Below are positions 7,505-18,856 of a stretch of DNA of 64,000 nucleotides, piece after piece. Every line of letters starts with the position of its first letter. Position 1 is the first letter of the stretch. Origin of the DNA: Thermoactinomycetaceae bacterium (GTDB lineage Bacteria > Bacillota > Bacilli > Thermoactinomycetales > Thermoactinomycetaceae); NCBI GenBank assembly GCA_025449975.1, contig JANWIG010000011.1, positions 124,001-188,000 of the forward strand. Direction: 5' to 3'. The notes below the pieces were generated by a model. That model worked only from the letters and a program-made list of their open reading frames with translations, was not told where the DNA came from and searched no databases. The translations under genes and the position numbers were made by a program.

Positions 7505-8707
7505 ATCGATAAACCAAGTTTCGTCAAGGGAAAGGTTACCTTTACCTGTCGGGGAGAGAGGCTGATCGAATGGTTGAATGAAGTGATTGATCAGGGGATA
7601 GAGATGGAAAATGTTTTTTGGGTGGACAAGAGTCAATTGGAAGTCACCCTAAGTCTTCCCGACTTTTTTCGGCTGATTCCGTATTTACGTCGCTATCAGA
7701 TTCGAATTCGTTTAAAACGAAAGCAAGGCATGCCCTTTTGGATTCGGAAAATAAAGAAGAGAGTCTATTTTTATATTGGGTTTTTGTTGTTTATTGTCTT
7801 ATTATTCGTTCTCTCTAGTTTTATTTGGCAGATAGAAATCGTTGGGGCAGAAACCATTCCACATGAGCAGGTTTATGGTGTATTACAGAAAGAGGGAATT
7901 TTTAAAGGACAATTGAAATTCCGTCTACCTAAGGAAAAGGAGATTCAAGAGCGTTTGCTTAAGTCTTTTTCTCAAGCCTCTTGGATTGGTTTTCAATTGG
8001 AAGGGACAAGGGCGATTGTAACGATCGTGATGAAGAAGCAAATTGAGGAGCAGTCCGAAGATCAGAAAGATGAAGGACCGGTCGATCTGATTGCTGGTAA
8101 AGATGCGCTCGTAGTGGACATGCAGATTCAGCGTGGACGAGCGGTTGTTGGTTTAAATGAAGTGGTTCAAAAAGGCGATCTGTTGGTTTCGGGGAAATAT
8201 GGTGATCCATTGCAAGAAACCGATGATCAAATTGTCGGAGCAAAGGGAAAAGTCCTTGGAGAGGTATGGTATGAAGCAGAAGTGGCGGTGCCTTTTTTGG
8301 TCCATCGAAAGGAATATACGGGTAGGCGTGATAGGAAGACCCATTTTTTTGTTGGTACAAAAGTTTTGCATAATCCATTTAAAAAGAGCTTGGATCTGAA
8401 GCAGTATGAGACGACTCAGACGATGCGGTCTTTCTATTTGGGAAATTGGAAGATGCCTTTTGGTTTGGTAGATGAGGAACGATTAGAAATGAATTTATTA
8501 AAGTATCGTAGAACTTTTTCTGAGGCTGTGCAATTGGCAAAGCAGAGTGCAAAAGATGAAATGATATCTTATTTGGACGCAGATGGAAAGATTATTAATG
8601 AAAAAGTTTTGCACCAACGTGTCGACAATGGTAAAGTTTATTTGAAGATACATTTTGATGTAGTTGAAAATATTGCTGTTTCACAACCTATTTTGCAAGG
8701 AGAATGA
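7505..8707 (+). CDS. yqfD: Sporulation protein YqfD
   Basis: About 400 residues, the usual YqfD length: a cytoplasmic N-terminus, one membrane segment near residues 95-115 and an extracytoplasmic C-terminal part, reminiscent of stage IV sporulation proteins. The first ordinary start codon, TTG 7574, would remove the conserved FVKGKVTFTCRGERLIEWLN. The only suitable codons behind the strong AGGGGGAG (7491-7498) are ATC at 7502 and ATC at 7505. I therefore annotate AUC 7505, six bases after GGAG. If this is wrong, the start is TTG 7574. Confidence 0.85.
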   Translation: MDKPSFVKGKVTFTCRGERLIEWLNEVIDQGIEMENVFWVDKSQLEVTLSLPDFFRLIPYLRRYQIRIRLKRKQGMPFWIRKIKKRVYFYIGFLLFIVLLFVLSSFIWQIEIVGAETIPHEQVYGVLQKEGIFKGQLKFRLPKEKEIQERLLKSFSQASWIGFQLEGTRAIVTIVMKKQIEEQSEDQKDEGPVDLIAGKDALVVDMQIQRGRAVVGLNEVVQKGDLLVSGKYGDPLQETDDQIVGAKGKVLGEVWYEAEVAVPFLVHRKEYTGRRDRKTHFFVGTKVLHNPFKKSLDLKQYETTQTMRSFYLGNWKMPFGLVDEERLEMNLLKYRRTFSEAVQLAKQSAKDEMISYLDADGKIINEKVLHQRVDNGKVYLKIHFDVVENIAVSQPILQGE

Positions 8708-8710
8708 ACA

Positions 8711-9679
8711 TTGCCTGAACAGGGGAAAAATGTGAAAATTCGTTTGAATAGTGCCCAAGAAGCGCTAAGCTTATTTGGACCCCATGATACCTTTTTAAAA
8801 CTAATCGAATCACAAACTTCTGCTAAAATTTTCACTCGTGGAGAAGAATTAACAATTATTGGTTCTCCGCAAGAATGTGAAACACTTGAAAATTTGTTTC
8901 GCGTCCTGCTATTGCTGATCCGTAAGGGAATCGTCTTAACTGAACGTGATGTGATCTATGCTCAGCGCCTTGCAGCACAAGGATTAGAAGATGAACTATT
9001 GGAACTGTTTCATGAAGAAGTGGGTGTAAGTTATAAAGGAAATAGGGTTCGTGTCAAAACGTTGGGGCAACGCCATTATGTATCCGCTATTCAAAAGTCA
9101 GATATTGTGTTTGGAATTGGACCAGCTGGAACGGGTAAAACCTTTTTAGCTGTTGTCTTGGCGGTAATGGCTTTAAAATCTCATCGAGTCAAGAAAATCG
9201 TATTGACACGTCCAGCAGTTGAAGCTGGGGAAAACCTTGGCTTTTTACCTGGTGATCTACAGGAAAAAGTGGATCCTTATCTCCGTCCACTTTATGATGG
9301 ATTGTATTTTATGCTGGGTGTGGAGCAGGTCAATAAGATGATGGAACGAGGATTGATTGAAGTAGCTCCGCTTGCGTATATGAGAGGGCGTACGTTGGAA
9401 GATGCCTTTGTCATATTGGATGAAGCGCAGAACACAACGAGTGAACAGATGAAGATGTTTTTAACTCGACTCGGCTTTGGAGCCAAAATGGTAGTAACTG
9501 GTGATGTGACACAAGTGGATCTACCGCGAGGAAAACAATCTGGCTTGCGGGAAGCAGAGCGTATTTTAAAAAGTGTTCCAGAAATTCGCTTTGTCTATCT
9601 GGGTCAGGAAGATGTCGTACGCCATACGCTGGTGCAGAAAATCATTGAAGCCTATGAGCGAGATGAAAATCAATCATAG
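8711..9679 (+). CDS. phoH: PhoH-family ATPase (PhoL)
   Basis: A 322-residue P-loop ATPase of the PhoH family, linked to RNA metabolism and always found next to ybeY in Firmicutes. Walker A GIGPAGTGKT is at 135-144 and Walker B FVILDEAQ at 233-240. A KH-like N-terminal part precedes the ATPase. Start is TTG 8711, eight bases after AAGGAG, only three bases behind the yqfD stop. Confidence 0.93.
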   Translation: MPEQGKNVKIRLNSAQEALSLFGPHDTFLKLIESQTSAKIFTRGEELTIIGSPQECETLENLFRVLLLLIRKGIVLTERDVIYAQRLAAQGLEDELLELFHEEVGVSYKGNRVRVKTLGQRHYVSAIQKSDIVFGIGPAGTGKTFLAVVLAVMALKSHRVKKIVLTRPAVEAGENLGFLPGDLQEKVDPYLRPLYDGLYFMLGVEQVNKMMERGLIEVAPLAYMRGRTLEDAFVILDEAQNTTSEQMKMFLTRLGFGAKMVVTGDVTQVDLPRGKQSGLREAERILKSVPEIRFVYLGQEDVVRHTLVQKIIEAYERDENQS

Positions 9680-9692
9680 CAGGAGGTGTAAA

Positions 9693-9755
9693 ATGGTTAC
9701 GCATGAACAGAGACAAATGCCCGGCTTTTCACCTTGGGCATTTGTCTCTGTTTGA
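9693..9755 (+). CDS. Twenty-residue ORF with strong ribosome binding site before pgpH
   Basis: An ATG at 9693 follows a perfect AGGAGGTG (9681-9688) and opens a 20-codon frame (MVTHEQRQMPGFSPWAFVSV) ending at 9755. The ribosome binding site is the best of the whole operon, while the following gene pgpH has almost none. The coding part contains a perfect 17-bp hairpin. I do not recognise the peptide. It may be a leader peptide that couples translation to pgpH, or a chance frame in a hairpin region. Confidence 0.45.
   Translation: MVTHEQRQMPGFSPWAFVSV
9706..9752 (+). promoter_or_regulatory. Perfect 17-bp hairpin between phoH and pgpH
   Basis: Bases 9706-9722 pair perfectly with 9736-9752 around a 13-base loop. 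No T run follows, so this is not a typical intrinsic terminator. It lies within the 20-codon ORF and ends eleven bases before the first pgpH start candidate. Confidence 0.65.
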
Positions 9756-9762
9756 GTAACAT

Positions 9763-11889
9763 TTGATCATGAAAGAGATGAGCGAACCAATACCAAAAAG
9801 GTTCGGTTTTATATATGAAAAATATAAACAGCAGATGCCGTTTATCATTTACGCGATCTTTGGGGTCGCGTTCTATTTATTGCTTATTCATCAAATCTTG
9901 CCACAACAGTATGAGGTAAAGATTGGAACGGTGAGTAAGGAAACGATCATCTCTCCAATTACCAAAGTGGACGAAGTAGCAACGGAGAGTGCTAGAAAAC
10001 GTGCAGCCTCTGCAGTCGAACCTCAATATAGTAAAGATGAAAAGATAACAGAGAACCAGATAGAATTAATTGATAATATCTTTATGGATGCTCGTAGAAA
10101 TATATTAGATACCTCGTTAAGTGAGAAGGAGAAGATCGATAATCTTCGCGATCTGATAGCGAAAGATTTATCGTCGGAGTTTTATTTAAAACTAGTACGG
10201 TTTCCCGCTGATGAGTTAAATACATTGCGTTTAGAAACCAGAAATATTGTTAGTGAGATATTGTTTGATGGTGTAAAAAAGGAAGAGTTAGCAGAAAAGA
10301 AAAATTTGGTTGATCAAAAGTTAAGCTTATCTGATCTGGATAGCAATGCGCGTTTTATCGTTAGAGAATTAGCGCGTGAGTGTATCATTGTAAATGAAAT
10401 ATATGATGAAAAAAAGACAGCGAAGATCCGGGAAGTGGCTCGTGATGAAGTGGAAGCGATTCAGATCCGAAAAGGGCAGATCATCGTTTCTGCTGGAGAG
10501 GAAATTACCGCTGACCAATATCGGAAGTTGGCCGTTCTCGGTCTTCTGAAAGAAAAAAGCAATCCCGGTTCGTATGTAGGTTTAACCATTCTCGTGGGAT
10601 TGATCGCTGTGCTGCTTTATTTTTATATTCGGCGTTTTCATCCAAAAATACATGAAGATCATTCCAAATTACTGATGTTTGCTTGTATTTTATTACTGAA
10701 TTTACTAAGCATGAAATTGATTGCAATTGGTCAAGATTTGAATTGGAGTACGCTTGGCTATCTTGCTCCGGTGGCTTTTGGCGGAATGTTAATCACTTTG
10801 CTCCTCAATGTCGAACTCGCCTTTGGCGGTGTTCTCGTATTGGGTGTAGCCGCTTCGATTTTATTTAACAATGAGAGCCATGTTTTGTTTGATTTTCGCT
10901 TTGGTTTGGTTGCTTTTATCAGTGGAGCAGCCAGTTCGTTTGCATTAGCAGGAATTAAAAAGCGGAGCGCTATTTTGCAGGCAGGTATGATCGCTTCACT
11001 TACCAGTGTCGTGCCGATCATTGCTATTTCGTTGATGGACCCGTCGGAAACCGATGTGAATACACTTGGACTCTCCGTCGTTTTTGGGATCGCCAATGGG
11101 CTTTTCTCTGCCGTGTTAACGATCGGCTTTTTACCGATTTTTGAATCAATGTTTGGTATTTTATCTCCTTTACGCTTATTGGAGCTAAGTAATCCCAATC
11201 ATCCGTTGCTGCGAAGATTGTTGATTGAAACACCTGGAACCTATCATCACTCTGTGATCGTGGGTAATTTATCAGAGGCCGCTGCAGAGGCGATCGGAGC
11301 CGATGGCTTATTGGCTCGTGTGGGTGCGTACTACCATGATGTGGGTAAGATCAAACGACCGCAATTTTTCATTGAAAATCAGATCAATCGGGAAAATCCA
11401 CATGATAAGATTTCCCCTCATTTAAGTAAAACCATCATTGTTTCTCATGCGCGAGATGGAGTAGAGTTATTAAAAGAACATAAAATTCCCAAGCCGATTC
11501 AAGACATTGCCGCTCAGCATCATGGAACCACGTTAATAAAATATTTTTATTTTAAAGCCAAACAAGATAACGACAAAGTATTATCGGATGATTTTCGCTA
11601 TCCTGGTCCCAAGGCACAATTCAAAGAAGCAGCGATTGTTGGGATTTGTGATTGTGTAGAAGCTGCTGTTCGTTCGATTTCTCGCCCTACCCCTGCACGG
11701 ATTGAAAACCTTGTACGCAAAATTATTCGTGATCGATTGGAAGATGGACAGTTTGACGAATGCCACCTTACGTTAAAAGAACTTGACATTATTGCCAAAT
11801 CTGTGGTAGAGACATTGCAAGGTATTTTTCACTCTCGGATTGAGTATCCCGAGGAAGTTACCACCGTTAAAGGAGTCAAATATGGATGA
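9763..11889 (+). CDS. pgpH: Cyclic-di-AMP phosphodiesterase PgpH (YqfF)
   Basis: About 708 residues: an N-terminal membrane anchor, a large extracellular 7TMR-HDED domain (to about 260), seven membrane helices (about 275-455) and a cytoplasmic HD domain with YYHDVGKIKRPQFF, where H525-D526 is the metal-binding pair. The family cleaves c-di-AMP to pApA. The start is uncertain: TTG 9763, ATG 9769 and ATG 9778 are all possible, and none has a good Shine-Dalgarno sequence, which hints at coupling to the preceding small ORF. It overlaps ybeY by four bases. Confidence 0.92.
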   Translation: MIMKEMSEPIPKRFGFIYEKYKQQMPFIIYAIFGVAFYLLLIHQILPQQYEVKIGTVSKETIISPITKVDEVATESARKRAASAVEPQYSKDEKITENQIELIDNIFMDARRNILDTSLSEKEKIDNLRDLIAKDLSSEFYLKLVRFPADELNTLRLETRNIVSEILFDGVKKEELAEKKNLVDQKLSLSDLDSNARFIVRELARECIIVNEIYDEKKTAKIREVARDEVEAIQIRKGQIIVSAGEEITADQYRKLAVLGLLKEKSNPGSYVGLTILVGLIAVLLYFYIRRFHPKIHEDHSKLLMFACILLLNLLSMKLIAIGQDLNWSTLGYLAPVAFGGMLITLLLNVELAFGGVLVLGVAASILFNNESHVLFDFRFGLVAFISGAASSFALAGIKKRSAILQAGMIASLTSVVPIIAISLMDPSETDVNTLGLSVVFGIANGLFSAVLTIGFLPIFESMFGILSPLRLLELSNPNHPLLRRLLIETPGTYHHSVIVGNLSEAAAEAIGADGLLARVGAYYHDVGKIKRPQFFIENQINRENPHDKISPHLSKTIIVSHARDGVELLKEHKIPKPIQDIAAQHHGTTLIKYFYFKAKQDNDKVLSDDFRYPGPKAQFKEAAIVGICDCVEAAVRSISRPTPARIENLVRKIIRDRLEDGQFDECHLTLKELDIIAKSVVETLQGIFHSRIEYPEEVTTVKGVKYG

Positions 11890-12365
11890 GGGTTGATCTC
11901 GATTTACAAATTAAGACGGCGCTGACAGCGGATGAAGAAAAAGCACTTAGCTGGATTTACCGTGCGCTAAATAAAGCGGCAGAGATGGAAGAGTTGCCAG
12001 CGGTAGATTTATCTCTAACGATTGTCGATGATCTTGAGATCCAGCGGTTGAATCGTGAGTATCGGGGGGTTGATTCTCCGACGGATGTTCTATCTTTTCC
12101 CTTGTGGGAACCCGATGAAGATTGGGTGATCTCGGAAGAGGAAGAAACAGTGCCACTTGGCGATTTGGTGATTTCCTTGCCCCGTGTGAAAGAGCAGGCG
12201 AAAGAGTATAATCATTCTTTTGAGCGAGAACTTGGTTTTTTAGCCGTTCACGGTTTTCTCCATTTATTGGGTTATGATCATGAAACAGAGGAAGAAGAGA
12301 AAGAGATGTTTCAACAACAAGAAGCGATTTTACAGGCAATCGGTCTGACAAGAGGGGATCTATAG
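11886..12365 (+). CDS. ybeY: Endoribonuclease YbeY
   Basis: A 159-residue metal-dependent RNase involved in 16S rRNA 3'-end maturation and ribosome quality control. The zinc motif H122-GFL-H126-LLGYD-H132 is intact. ATG overlaps the pgpH stop (ATGA), with AAGGAG upstream. It follows the standard phoH-pgpH-ybeY-dgkA-cdd-era order. Confidence 0.95.
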   Translation: MRVDLDLQIKTALTADEEKALSWIYRALNKAAEMEELPAVDLSLTIVDDLEIQRLNREYRGVDSPTDVLSFPLWEPDEDWVISEEEETVPLGDLVISLPRVKEQAKEYNHSFERELGFLAVHGFLHLLGYDHETEEEEKEMFQQQEAILQAIGLTRGDL

Positions 12366-12464
12366 AGAAAGGGGGAAACCTGCTACTTGAAAGTTTTCTA
12401 CAACTAGTTGTCACGGTTTCTCTAACAATCATTCATCACAATTCGTTCGGGTAGCAGCCTAGAT

Positions 12465-14464
<2,000 letters not shown>

Positions 14465-14500
14465 CAAGTTAATTTATCAAGTGGATAGTATAATTTTTTA

Positions 14501-14529
14501 TTGACAATTTTTCCATCTAATACTCTTAT
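14501..14529 (+). promoter_or_regulatory. Possible promoter before yqzL-recO
   Basis: A perfect TTGACA at 14501-14506 is followed 17 bases on by TCTTAT (4 of 6 matches to TATAAT). It would give yqzL-recO expression independent of the upstream block. Confidence 0.4.
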
Positions 14530-14587
14530 GTGTATCCGTCCATCCTAATTCTTAAACCAGTAAAGTTAGGGGAAAGGATGAGGCTAG

Positions 14588-14728
14588 TTGCGCAGTTTCC
14601 TGTGGAGTTGCTTTGAAGCAACTGGCAGTATTGAAGCCTATTTGCTATATAAAGATATCGGGATGATCGAAAATAATAAAAATCAGATTGATGATTTTGA
14701 AGAAGAGGAAGAAGAGAAAAAGATCTAG
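14588..14728 (+). CDS. yqzL: YqzL family small protein
   Basis: A 46-residue protein starting at TTG 14588. The N-terminal half FLWSCFEATGSIEAYLLYKD matches the YqzL pattern (aromatic start, TGS-x-x-AYLLYK). The tail is a run of acidic residues ending KKI. It lies exactly between era and recO, as in B. subtilis. The function of the family is unknown. The ribosome binding site is modest (AAGGATGAGG). It is short enough to be missed by most gene callers. Confidence 0.85.
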   Translation: MRSFLWSCFEATGSIEAYLLYKDIGMIENNKNQIDDFEEEEEEKKI

Positions 14729-14745
14729 AGAGGACTTCTTCTGAT

Positions 14746-15492
14746 ATGCTGAGCAAATTTGAGGGGATTGTATTTCGGGCAAAAGATTATGGTGAGAGTA
14801 ACCAAATTGTTCTTGTCTTTACGGAACAATTTGGTAAAATCTCTCTCATGGCACGAGGATCCAAAAAGCCAAAAAGTCGGTTTCGAGCCGTTACGGAACC
14901 GTTTACTTTGGCTCAATTTATTTGCTTTACAGGGAGTGGGATGCCGACACTTTCTCAAGCCGATCTCATCAAACCGCGTCATTTGCTCCGTTCCGATTTA
15001 TTGTTAACTGCTTACGGAGCCTATTGGTTTGAGCTCATTGATAAATTGTTATCAGAAAAAGAGCCTCATTCACTGGTATATCGTTTATTGGATCATGGAT
15101 TGGATCATCTAGAAAAAGGAACGGATCCAGATGTTCTTACGCGCATTATCGAGTTGAACATGCTGGGAGTTGCTGGATATCAGCCTGTTTTGGATCGATG
15201 TGTCCAGTGCAGTGCCACGACCGATTTGACTCACTTTAGTATTCGGCAAGGCGGATTTTTGTGTAAAAAATGTAGATCCGTTGATGGTCATGCTTTTTCT
15301 CTTCAACCTGCTGTCGTCCGCATTTTGCCGTTATTGCAGCGAATCGAGCTGCGGCGTTTAGGAGAAGTATCGGTCAAACCAGAGACAAATCAGCAGCTTG
15401 AGTCGGTGTTATCGGCATTTATCGATGAGTATCTATCTGGACCATGGAAGTCGCGGCAGATCCTCCAGCAGTTTAAACAAACATGGAGATAG
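14746..15492 (+). CDS. recO: DNA repair protein RecO
   Basis: A 248-residue recombination mediator that loads RecA on SSB-coated ssDNA with RecR. It has the N-terminal OB fold (FEGIVFRAKDYGESNQIV) and a four-cysteine zinc site C152-x2-C155 ... C173-x2-C176. Start ATG 14746 follows AGAGAGGAC. Transcription of the next gene restarts at its own promoter fifteen bases downstream. Confidence 0.94.
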   Translation: MLSKFEGIVFRAKDYGESNQIVLVFTEQFGKISLMARGSKKPKSRFRAVTEPFTLAQFICFTGSGMPTLSQADLIKPRHLLRSDLLLTAYGAYWFELIDKLLSEKEPHSLVYRLLDHGLDHLEKGTDPDVLTRIIELNMLGVAGYQPVLDRCVQCSATTDLTHFSIRQGGFLCKKCRSVDGHAFSLQPAVVRILPLLQRIELRRLGEVSVKPETNQQLESVLSAFIDEYLSGPWKSRQILQQFKQTWR

Positions 15493-15506
15493 CTTGTAAG
15501 GAATCA

Positions 15507-15535
15507 TTGACAAGGAAATGTTTTTTTGCTATACC
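15507..15535 (+). promoter_or_regulatory. Sigma-A promoter of glyQS
   Basis: TTGACA (15507-15512), 17-base spacer, TATACC (15530-15535). Confidence 0.8.
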
Positions 15536-15544
15536 ATTACTATA

Positions 15545-15757
15545 AAAAAGAGAGTGTGACGTGTTGAAGGAAAGGAGTAGCTAGATCACTGAGCAAAGCG
15601 AGTCAGGGAGAGTGAAAGCCTGATCTTAAGTGTCTAGTGAAGGGCATTCTGGAGCGTCTATGATAAATCAAGAGGGTTAACAGTGGGTTAACCAAGTAGG
15701 GTGGAACCGCGGGAAATAGCTTCTCGTCCCTATAACGTGTTGGATCGTTATGTTTTT
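15545..15757 (+). promoter_or_regulatory. Glycine T-box leader of glyQS
   Basis: The T-box core AGGGTGGAACCGCG is at 15698-15711. A Stem I region lies upstream, in which GGC (15643-15645), in the context GAAGGGCATTCTGGAG, is placed as the specifier codon for glycine. The hairpin ATAACG...CGTTAT followed by GTTTTTT (15732-15757) can act as the terminator. Uncharged tRNA-Gly is expected to bind and allow read-through into glyQS. Confidence 0.9.
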
Positions 15758-15827
15758 TGATCCAATGGATTGGGGATGGGAGGCTGTTTCCCGTTTCTAC
15801 TTCACTGCAAAAATTGGGGGTGTTTTT

Positions 15828-16718
15828 GTGGAGTTACAACAAATGATTATTCAGTTGCAAAACTATTGGTCTAAACATGGCTGTGTTTTGGCTCAGCCCT
15901 ATGATGTGGAGACAGGAGCCGGCACATTAAATCCGATGACCTTTTTGCGCTCGCTAGGGCCAGAACCTTGGAAAGTGGCTTATGTGGAGCCCTCACGGCG
16001 TCCGGCAGATGGTCGATATGGCGACAATCCCAATCGCCTGTACCAACATCATCAGTTTCAAGTGATTTTAAAGCCGGCGCCAGCTGACATTCAGGAGATC
16101 TATTTAGGTAGCTTAGCAGCTTTGGGAATTGACTCGCGGCAGCATGATATTCGCTTTGTCGAGGACAACTGGGAGAACCCTACATTTGGAGCAGCCGGTC
16201 TCGGTTGGGAAGTCTGGGTCGATGGCATGGAGATTACCCAGTTTACGTATTTTCAACAAGTTGGTGGTCTGGAAACCAATCCGGTATCGGTTGAGCTGAC
16301 ATATGGATTGGAACGATTAGCTCTTTATATTCAGGATAAAGAGAATGTCTATGATTTAACGTGGATCGATCAAGTAAAATATGGGGATATTTTTTATCAG
16401 CCGGAGTATGAACATTCAAAGTATACCTTTGAGATTTCAGATGTCCATTTACTTTTCCAACTCTTTGAGTCGTATGAAAAAGAGGCCGTACGTGCTTTGG
16501 AAGAAGAGCTTGTCTTTCCAGCGTATGATTATATTTTAAAATGCTCGCATACCTTTAATCTGCTTGACGCTCGGGGAGCAGTCAGTGTGACAGAGCGAAC
16601 GGGGTATATCGGAAGAGTACGCCATTTAGCGAGAAGATGTGCGAAAGCCTATGTGAAACAAAGGGAGAAATTAGGCTTCCCTCTATTAAAACAAGGAGAG
16701 GAGCGGAGCAATGGATAA
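15828..16718 (+). CDS. glyQ: Glycine-tRNA ligase alpha subunit
   Basis: A 296-residue catalytic subunit of the alpha2beta2 bacterial glycyl-tRNA synthetase. It contains the class II blocks, for example [29 protein letters not shown] and [12 protein letters not shown] 15828 ([14 protein letters not shown]) matches family starts and has GGGGGTG six bases upstream; the longer open frame overlaps the T-box terminator. It overlaps glyS by eight bases. Confidence 0.95.
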   Translation: MELQQMIIQLQNYWSKHGCVLAQPYDVETGAGTLNPMTFLRSLGPEPWKVAYVEPSRRPADGRYGDNPNRLYQHHQFQVILKPAPADIQEIYLGSLAALGIDSRQHDIRFVEDNWENPTFGAAGLGWEVWVDGMEITQFTYFQQVGGLETNPVSVELTYGLERLALYIQDKENVYDLTWIDQVKYGDIFYQPEYEHSKYTFEISDVHLLFQLFESYEKEAVRALEEELVFPAYDYILKCSHTFNLLDARGAVSVTERTGYIGRVRHLARRCAKAYVKQREKLGFPLLKQGEERSNG

Positions 16719-18798
16719 ACAAACATTTTTGTTGGAAATCGGTTGTGAAGAAATACCCGCGCGTTTTGTTCGCGATGCCTTGTCGCAATTAGCGGATCGT
16801 CTGACCAGTTGGTTTCAAGAACACCGGATTGCTTTTGGTGAACTAAAAACCTATGCGACTGCTCGTCGCTTGGCTGTACTGGTCGAAGAGGTAGCTACCC
16901 AACAGACCGATCTAACGGAGGAAGTTCGCGGACCAGCGGCGCGAATCGCCAAGACCCCGACGGGCGAATGGAGCAAAGCAGCGGCAGGTTTTGCCCGCAA
17001 ACAAGGGGTTAGTGTGGAAGAACTCCAGCTAAAAGAGTGGAAAGGCGAGACATATGTATTTGCGAAGAAACATCTACAAGGACAGAAAACGGCTGAAGTA
17101 TTAGCTCAGAGCGTAGGCGAAGTGATCACGCAGGTTCATTTTCCGCAAACGATGCGTTGGGGAAGTGACAAAGCGCGTTTTATCCGTCCGGTTCGTTGGT
17201 TGGTCTGCATGTTAGGGGAAAAAGTGATTCCCATCCAATTTGCCCAAGTGACAGCTGGTAATGTGACAAATGGACATCGCTTTTTAGGGAAGAAGCGAAT
17301 GATTCCTGCAGCGGAACTATACGTTGACACCTTGCGTGAAGAATATGTGATTGTCGAGATCGAAGAGCGAAAGAGCATGATCATCCGCCAATTGCAACAG
17401 CTTGAAGTGGAACAAGGTTGGCTGATTCCAGTCGATGCGGATTTGTTGGAAGAGGTATTGTTCTTGGTAGAATATCCAACAGCCCTTTTTGGTTCCTTTG
17501 AAAAAGAATTTCTCTCACTACCGAAAGAAGTGCTCATCACCACCATGCGTGAACATCAGCGTTATTTTCCTGTCGAAAACGCTCAGGGAGAACTGTATCC
17601 TCACTTTGTTACCGTTCGCAATGGAGATACATATGGGCTAGAGAATGTTGCCAAAGGAAATGAAAAGGTGCTAAGAGCTCGTCTCTCCGATGCGCGCTTT
17701 TTCTTTGAAGAAGATCTCAAACTGCCGATCGCGAACGCTTTGGAAACGCTAGAGAAGATTGTCTTTCTAGAAGAATTGGGGACGATGGGTGCGCGAGTCC
17801 GTCGGATCAAAGATATTGCTTTACGTCTCGGTCAATTGCTTGCGTGGCAGTCGGATTCATTGCAAAAGTTGGAACGAGCAGCTGAAATTTGTAAATTTGA
17901 CCTAGCTACACAAATGGTCGGAGAGTTTTCGGAGCTAGAAGGATATATGGGGCAGATCTATGCGGAGCATCATCAGGAAGATCCGCAAGTAGCGGCAGCT
18001 GTCTATGAACATCATTTTCCAAGATCCGCAGGCGATCGTCTGCCACAAGGAGATATCGGGACGCTTCTTGCCCTTGCAGATAAAATCGATACGATTGCGG
18101 GAAGTTTCGCTGTTGGCATTCAGCCAACCGGCTCGCAAGATCCGTATGGATTGCGACGAAGAGCAGCGGGGATTGTTCAGATTTTACTACAGAAAGCTTG
18201 GTCAAAGATTCGATTGATCGATCTGATTACCTTTGCCTTGGATCGTTTGGAACAAGACGATTTGCTTCAGGTAGATCGGACGCTAGTAGAAAAAGATCTC
18301 AAGCAGTTCTTTATTCGTCGAATGAAAGCAGTGCTACAGGAGAAAGGAACGCGTTATGATGTGATTGAGGCTGTACTGGGAGCAGTGGAACCGGAACCAC
18401 TTCTCACTGTCAAAAAAGCGGAAGTATTGATGAAGCGCACATCGCTTGAAGCTTTTAAATCGGAAGTAGAAGGATTTACCCGTGCAGCCAACTTAGCGAA
18501 GAAAGCTAGAGAGCAGTCATTCGACCGATCGTTGCTTGTCGAGGAAGCGGAGCAGGAGCTCTCGCAAGCCTTGGATGAAGCAGCGGAAAGGTTCCAAGAA
18601 GCAAAAAGCGAGCAGGATCCGGAGCAAATGTACCAAGCTCTTGCCTTAATGGCTCCACATATTCACTTTTTCTTTGATCACGTGATGGTGATGGTTGAAG
18701 ATCCCCAGATTCGGCAAAATCGCTTGTCTTTGCTAAAAGAGATAAACCAGTTGGTTGAACAATTTGCAGCCTTTGAGTATCTTGTCTTTGCTTCCTAA
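16711..18798 (+). CDS. glyS: Glycine-tRNA ligase beta subunit
   Basis: A 695-residue beta subunit carrying tRNA recognition. It has the conserved start [13 protein letters not shown], an HD-like middle part ([30 protein letters not shown]) and a C-terminal DALR-type anticodon-binding region. Length and motifs are complete. ATG 16711 has AAGGAGAGG upstream. It closes the T-box operon with a strong terminator. Confidence 0.96.
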   Translation: MDKQTFLLEIGCEEIPARFVRDALSQLADRLTSWFQEHRIAFGELKTYATARRLAVLVEEVATQQTDLTEEVRGPAARIAKTPTGEWSKAAAGFARKQGVSVEELQLKEWKGETYVFAKKHLQGQKTAEVLAQSVGEVITQVHFPQTMRWGSDKARFIRPVRWLVCMLGEKVIPIQFAQVTAGNVTNGHRFLGKKRMIPAAELYVDTLREEYVIVEIEERKSMIIRQLQQLEVEQGWLIPVDADLLEEVLFLVEYPTALFGSFEKEFLSLPKEVLITTMREHQRYFPVENAQGELYPHFVTVRNGDTYGLENVAKGNEKVLRARLSDARFFFEEDLKLPIANALETLEKIVFLEELGTMGARVRRIKDIALRLGQLLAWQSDSLQKLERAAEICKFDLATQMVGEFSELEGYMGQIYAEHHQEDPQVAAAVYEHHFPRSAGDRLPQGDIGTLLALADKIDTIAGSFAVGIQPTGSQDPYGLRRRAAGIVQILLQKAWSKIRLIDLITFALDRLEQDDLLQVDRTLVEKDLKQFFIRRMKAVLQEKGTRYDVIEAVLGAVEPEPLLTVKKAEVLMKRTSLEAFKSEVEGFTRAANLAKKAREQSFDRSLLVEEAEQELSQALDEAAERFQEAKSEQDPEQMYQALALMAPHIHFFFDHVMVMVEDPQIRQNRLSLLKEINQLVEQFAAFEYLVFAS

Positions 18799-18818
18799 GA
18801 TTTCCACCAAGAAATCAT

Positions 18819-18846
18819 AAAACCCTAGGATATCCCTAGGGTTTTT
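18819..18846. terminator. Terminator shared by glyS and the convergent lipoprotein gene
   Basis: AAACCCTAGGGATATCCCTAGGGTTT-type stem with T runs on both strands; it sits between convergent genes. Confidence 0.8.
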
Positions 18847-18856
18847 ATCATTTGGA

